This document shows, in pieces, positions 61,651 to 64,000 of a stretch of 64,000 nucleotides of DNA. Every line of letters begins with the position of its first letter. The stretch's first letter is position 1. The stretch lies in NCBI RefSeq assembly GCF_018215265.2, contig NZ_CP136562.1, positions 3,968,001-4,032,000 on the forward strand, in the 5' to 3' direction. A program made the position numbers and the translations under genes. This DNA is from Paenarthrobacter sp. GOM3 (GTDB lineage Bacteria; Actinomycetota; Actinomycetes; Actinomycetales; Micrococcaceae). The notes under the pieces are model-generated. The model ran no database searches and had not been told where the DNA came from. It saw nothing but the letters and a program-made list of their open reading frames with translations.

Positions 61651-61701
61651 TCCGGCATCATACGCCCCCTATAGCCCTTTCACAGCAGAATGAAAGGAAT
61701 C

Positions 61702-61722
61702 ATGGCGAGTCTTGATTCATGA
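61702..61722 (+). CDS. 6-codon leader ORF coupled to the ferric-reductase-like gene
   Basis: ATG at 61702 follows GAAAGGA at a normal spacing and opens MASLDS; its TGA overlaps the next ATG (ATGA at 61719-61722). The downstream start has no separate ribosome site, so the mini-ORF likely loads the ribosome for it. Similar arrangements occur at 9238 and 18827. Confidence 0.45.
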   Translation: MASLDS

Positions 61723-63179
61723 CCTCGCTACTTACCTCCGGCTCACCGGTGAAAAGCGCTCCGGAAGGGGCCAAAGGGAAGCCGCCCACCGCCGTCGAAC
61801 GTTTCCATTCGCAGGCACGACGGCGGCTGGCCCGGGCCGACATCCTGGGCGGCCTCGCGTGGTTGTCGGGTGCAGCTTCGGTGGCCCTGTGGCTGGCCGA
61901 CGGCGGGGCGAACGGTTTCTCGAGCTTCGCGGGAACGATGACCGCGCTCGGGATCGTTGCCGGCTTGATTGGCATGGATATCGTCCTTCTGATGTTGCTG
62001 CTGGCCGCCAGGATTCCGTTCGTTGACAACACCATCGGACACGACCGTGCCTTGGAGGTCCACAAAACCCTGGGCAAGCCGGCGCTTTATCTTCTGCTGG
62101 CCCACGGTGCGCTCTTGGCCATCGGGTACGGCGCTGCTGAGGGACTGGATCCTGTCAGTGAGTCGATCTCACTGTGGGTGAATGTTCCGGACATGTGGCT
62201 CGCCTTCGTCTCAACGGCGCTGTTCATTGCGGTGGTGGTGACGTCCTTGGTGGCTGTCCGGCGCAAGTTCCCCTACGAATTTTGGTACGCAATACACCTG
62301 CTCACTTACGCGGCGGTGGGGACTGCCATCCCGCACCAGTTCAGCGTGGGCGGGCTGTTTGCTGAGGGCACGTGGCAGCGCTGGTACTGGCTGGTGCTTT
62401 GCGTGGGTACCGGCGCGGCCCTGCTCTGGTTCCGGATCTGGCAGCCCGTCGCGGCTACTTTCAGGCATCAAATCACCGTGAGCAGGGTGGTCCGGGTTTC
62501 CCCGGGTGTCTTCAGCATCGAAATGACGGGCCGCAACCTTGCGCGGCTGGCAGGTTCCGGCGGCCGGTTCTTCTTCTGGCGCTTCCTGGCGCCAGGCCAA
62601 TGGTGGCAACCGCATCCGTTCAGCCTGTCCGCCGAGCCCTTTACCGGACAGGGCAACCAGCCCGGGAAACTCCGCATCACTGTCCGCGCACTTGGCAAAG
62701 GCACAGCCAACCTGGAGCACATCAAACCCGGCACCAGGGTGGCCATCGAGGGACCCTACGGCATGTTCAGCACGGCCGCCAGGACCCGCAATAAGGTGGT
62801 AATGATCGGCGCCGGAATTGGCATTACTCCCCTGCGCTCGTTGCTTGAATCAACGCCATTCCAGCCCGGCGACGCAACCGTGCTGCTCCGCGGCCACGAC
62901 GAAACCGAACTCTTCCTCGACCGGGAAATCATGGCCCTGTGCCAAACCCGGGGCGCCACCCTTTTCCACCTGCTGGGGCCACGGTCCCAGGGCGATCACG
63001 CGTGGCTACCCAAAGACGCGGTCCGGGACGGTTACACCCTCAGCTCCTACGCCCCGGACATCGCGGACGCCGACGTCTACATTTGCGGGCCCGCTCCCTG
63101 GGCGGCGTCAGTGATCCGGGACGTCCGCTCCGCAGGTGTCCCAACGGAACAACTCCACTACGAAAGGTTCGACTGGTGA
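61719..63179 (+). CDS. ferric-reductase-like transmembrane flavoprotein (ferredoxin reductase-type domain)
   Basis: A 486-residue flavocytochrome-like electron-transfer protein. The N-terminal 235 residues have six hydrophobic helices of the ferric-reductase domain with histidine pairs for haem (EVHKTLGKPALYLLLAHGAL and WYAIHLLTYAAVGTAIPHQF). The C-terminal half is a ferredoxin-NADP reductase-like module: FAD-binding HPFSLSAEPF (RxYS variant), AIEGPYGMFST, NAD(P)-binding MIGAGIGITPLRSLLES and the terminal YICGPAPWAASVI. It probably moves electrons from NAD(P)H across the membrane to the FMN-binding protein that follows, whose GTG start overlaps its stop. The start overlaps a six-codon leader ORF. 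Confidence 0.88.
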   Translation: MTSLLTSGSPVKSAPEGAKGKPPTAVERFHSQARRRLARADILGGLAWLSGAASVALWLADGGANGFSSFAGTMTALGIVAGLIGMDIVLLMLLLAARIPFVDNTIGHDRALEVHKTLGKPALYLLLAHGALLAIGYGAAEGLDPVSESISLWVNVPDMWLAFVSTALFIAVVVTSLVAVRRKFPYEFWYAIHLLTYAAVGTAIPHQFSVGGLFAEGTWQRWYWLVLCVGTGAALLWFRIWQPVAATFRHQITVSRVVRVSPGVFSIEMTGRNLARLAGSGGRFFFWRFLAPGQWWQPHPFSLSAEPFTGQGNQPGKLRITVRALGKGTANLEHIKPGTRVAIEGPYGMFSTAARTRNKVVMIGAGIGITPLRSLLESTPFQPGDATVLLRGHDETELFLDREIMALCQTRGATLFHLLGPRSQGDHAWLPKDAVRDGYTLSSYAPDIADADVYICGPAPWAASVIRDVRSAGVPTEQLHYERFDW

Positions 63180-63658
63180 GAATTCGAGCAGCCCTCGCAA
63201 CCGCAGTGGCATCGGCGGGGGTCCTCCTGGCCGGCTGGCAGTCAGGGGCCCATATCGCCGAGACCGGCACAGCGACCACAACCAGCCTGAGCAGCACCGC
63301 CAGCAACGGAAGTACCGGGACCAGTGGGACAACCGGCAAGTCCGGAACCAGCAGTGGCAGCGGCAGCACCGGAAGTACGACGGCGGCAACTTTCGACGGC
63401 GCGCAGGTCCAGACCCGTTTCGGTACAGTCCAGGTTCGGGTCACCATCCAGGACGGCAAGATTACCGAAGTCACACCCCTTCAGCTCACGGATGCGGAAC
63501 GGAAATCCGCGCAGATCAGCAGCCGGGCAGCGCCTGTGCTGAGGTCTGAAGTCCTGCAAGCCCAATCAGCCAACGTCCAAACCATCGGCGGCGCGACTGT
63601 CACCAGCGACGCTTACCTGACTTCTCTCCAGGCGGCCCTCGATGCAGCGAACTTCTAA
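63176..63658 (+). CDS. exported FMN-binding domain protein (flavinylated)
   Basis: A 160-residue exported protein: an N-terminal signal or anchor segment (RAALATAVASAGVLLAGWQ), a Ser/Thr/Gly-rich linker of about 50 residues, and an FMN-binding domain from about residue 75 (RFGTVQVRVTIQDGKITEVT). The end holds IGGATVTSDAYLTSLQ, the GATxT/S motif where ApbE attaches FMN to the hydroxyl residue. It probably accepts electrons from the preceding flavoprotein outside the membrane. The GTG overlaps the previous stop (GTGA); the stop lies inside the start of apbE. Confidence 0.9.
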   Translation: MRIRAALATAVASAGVLLAGWQSGAHIAETGTATTTSLSSTASNGSTGTSGTTGKSGTSSGSGSTGSTTAATFDGAQVQTRFGTVQVRVTIQDGKITEVTPLQLTDAERKSAQISSRAAPVLRSEVLQAQSANVQTIGGATVTSDAYLTSLQAALDAANF

Positions 63659-64000
63659 AGTGCAGCGGCTCCGGGCCCGGACGTTCCCCAGCATGGGCAC
63701 CGTGGTGAGCCTGACCGTGGCAAGCACAGCGCCTGCCGAGACCGCCGTCGATGAGGTCGAGTCCGCCGTCGAGGTCGTTGAAGGAATTTTCGCGCAGCTG
63801 GAGCTGACGTTCAGCCTTTACCGGGCAGGCTCGGAGGCGAGCCGCTTGGACCGCGGTGAGCTGACCCTGGCCCACGCCTCTGAATCAATGCAGGAGCTTT
63901 ACGCCGAGGCATCCGAGTGGCGGCTCGCGACGGAAGGGGCCTTCACGGCAGAGCGCCCTGATGGCGGTTTGGACCTGTCGGGAATCGTGAAAGCACATGC
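63642..64000 (+). CDS. apbE: FAD:protein FMN transferase, N-terminal part (3' end outside window)
   Basis: Transfers FMN from FAD to a Thr/Ser of target proteins such as the FMN-binding protein encoded just upstream. The frame is open to the end of the window, about 119 residues. ApbE features are RTFPSMGTVVSL at the N-terminus, ELTFSLYRAGSEASRL (the DxxFSxYxxxSExxRLN block) and LDLSGIVKAHA, matching the DxGGIAKGYA motif. ATG at 63642 overlaps the preceding gene by 17 bases; a GTG at 63660 is an alternative start. Confidence 0.9.
   Translation, partial: MQRTSKVQRLRARTFPSMGTVVSLTVASTAPAETAVDEVESAVEVVEGIFAQLELTFSLYRAGSEASRLDRGELTLAHASESMQELYAEASEWRLATEGAFTAERPDGGLDLSGIVKAH

Noticed and set aside
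61324..61718. Zur operator upstream of the C-minus ribosomal protein genes
   Set aside because: No TGAAAATGATTTTCA-like palindrome found; the palindrome at 61552 has a different sequence.

Overview
The window is high-GC DNA from an actinobacterium. The gene set and protein style fit the Micrococcaceae, close to Arthrobacter or Paenarthrobacter: the rhamnose operon with a fused aldolase/dehydrogenase, actinobacterial rRNA leaders, GTG/TTG starts, probable leaderless genes and a trehalose-phosphatase-like/GH15 fusion. The genus is inferred from gene style, not from a database search.

Layout. 1-1566: end of an L-arabinose operon (araA, aldose epimerase), closed by a long palindrome. 1648-7903: an L-rhamnose regulon with a LacI-type regulator divergent from rhaM-rhaI-aldolase/dehydrogenase-rhaB, and a clear promoter/operator between them. 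7913-12889: a membrane protein, panD, an AEC-type carrier and a trehalose-phosphatase-like/GH15 fusion. 13036-23032: a nitrogen/carbon catabolic region with an omega-aminotransferase, methylmalonate-semialdehyde dehydrogenase, PucR and LysR regulators, an MHS-type transporter, an M20 amidohydrolase and an amidase. Together these could take ureido compounds or amides to beta-alanine-like amino acids and on to acyl-CoA.

23058-28133: a luciferase-like oxidoreductase divergent from an orphan substrate-binding lipoprotein, then a threonine dehydratase-like enzyme, a GNAT and a secreted VCBS/FG-GAP protein. 28288-38343: a tight seven-gene operon (amino-acid ABC transporter, three flavin-dependent monooxygenases, DUF1684 protein), divergent from an FAD/NAD(P)-binding protein and a GNAT. 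It resembles organosulfur or S-alkyl-cysteine scavenging clusters. 38353-46724: a HerA-like ATPase, a membrane-anchored protein, a thioredoxin-NHL protein with a CopD-CtaG fusion, HU and a RimJ/RimL-like GNAT.

46734-59934: two almost identical rRNA operons in tandem on the minus strand, separated by a divergent pair (SnoaL-fused ECF sigma factor and NTF2-like protein). 60610-61323: rpmB-rpmG-rpsN, all in cysteine-poor forms. 61719-64000: a ferric-reductase-like flavocytochrome, an FMN-binding protein and the start of apbE, i.e. an extracytoplasmic flavinylation/electron-transfer module.

Points that stand out: (i) three membrane-protein genes are each preceded by a short ORF joined to them by an ATGA overlap; (ii) several genes show a TANNNT box 6-7 bases before the start codon and no Shine-Dalgarno, as for leaderless mRNAs; (iii) the phosphatase-like domain of the GH15 fusion has lost both catalytic aspartates of HAD motif I; (iv) the rRNA copies differ almost only by small indels, one of them in a universally conserved 16S motif; (v) a 32-bp-periodic triple repeat lies upstream of the second rRNA promoter.
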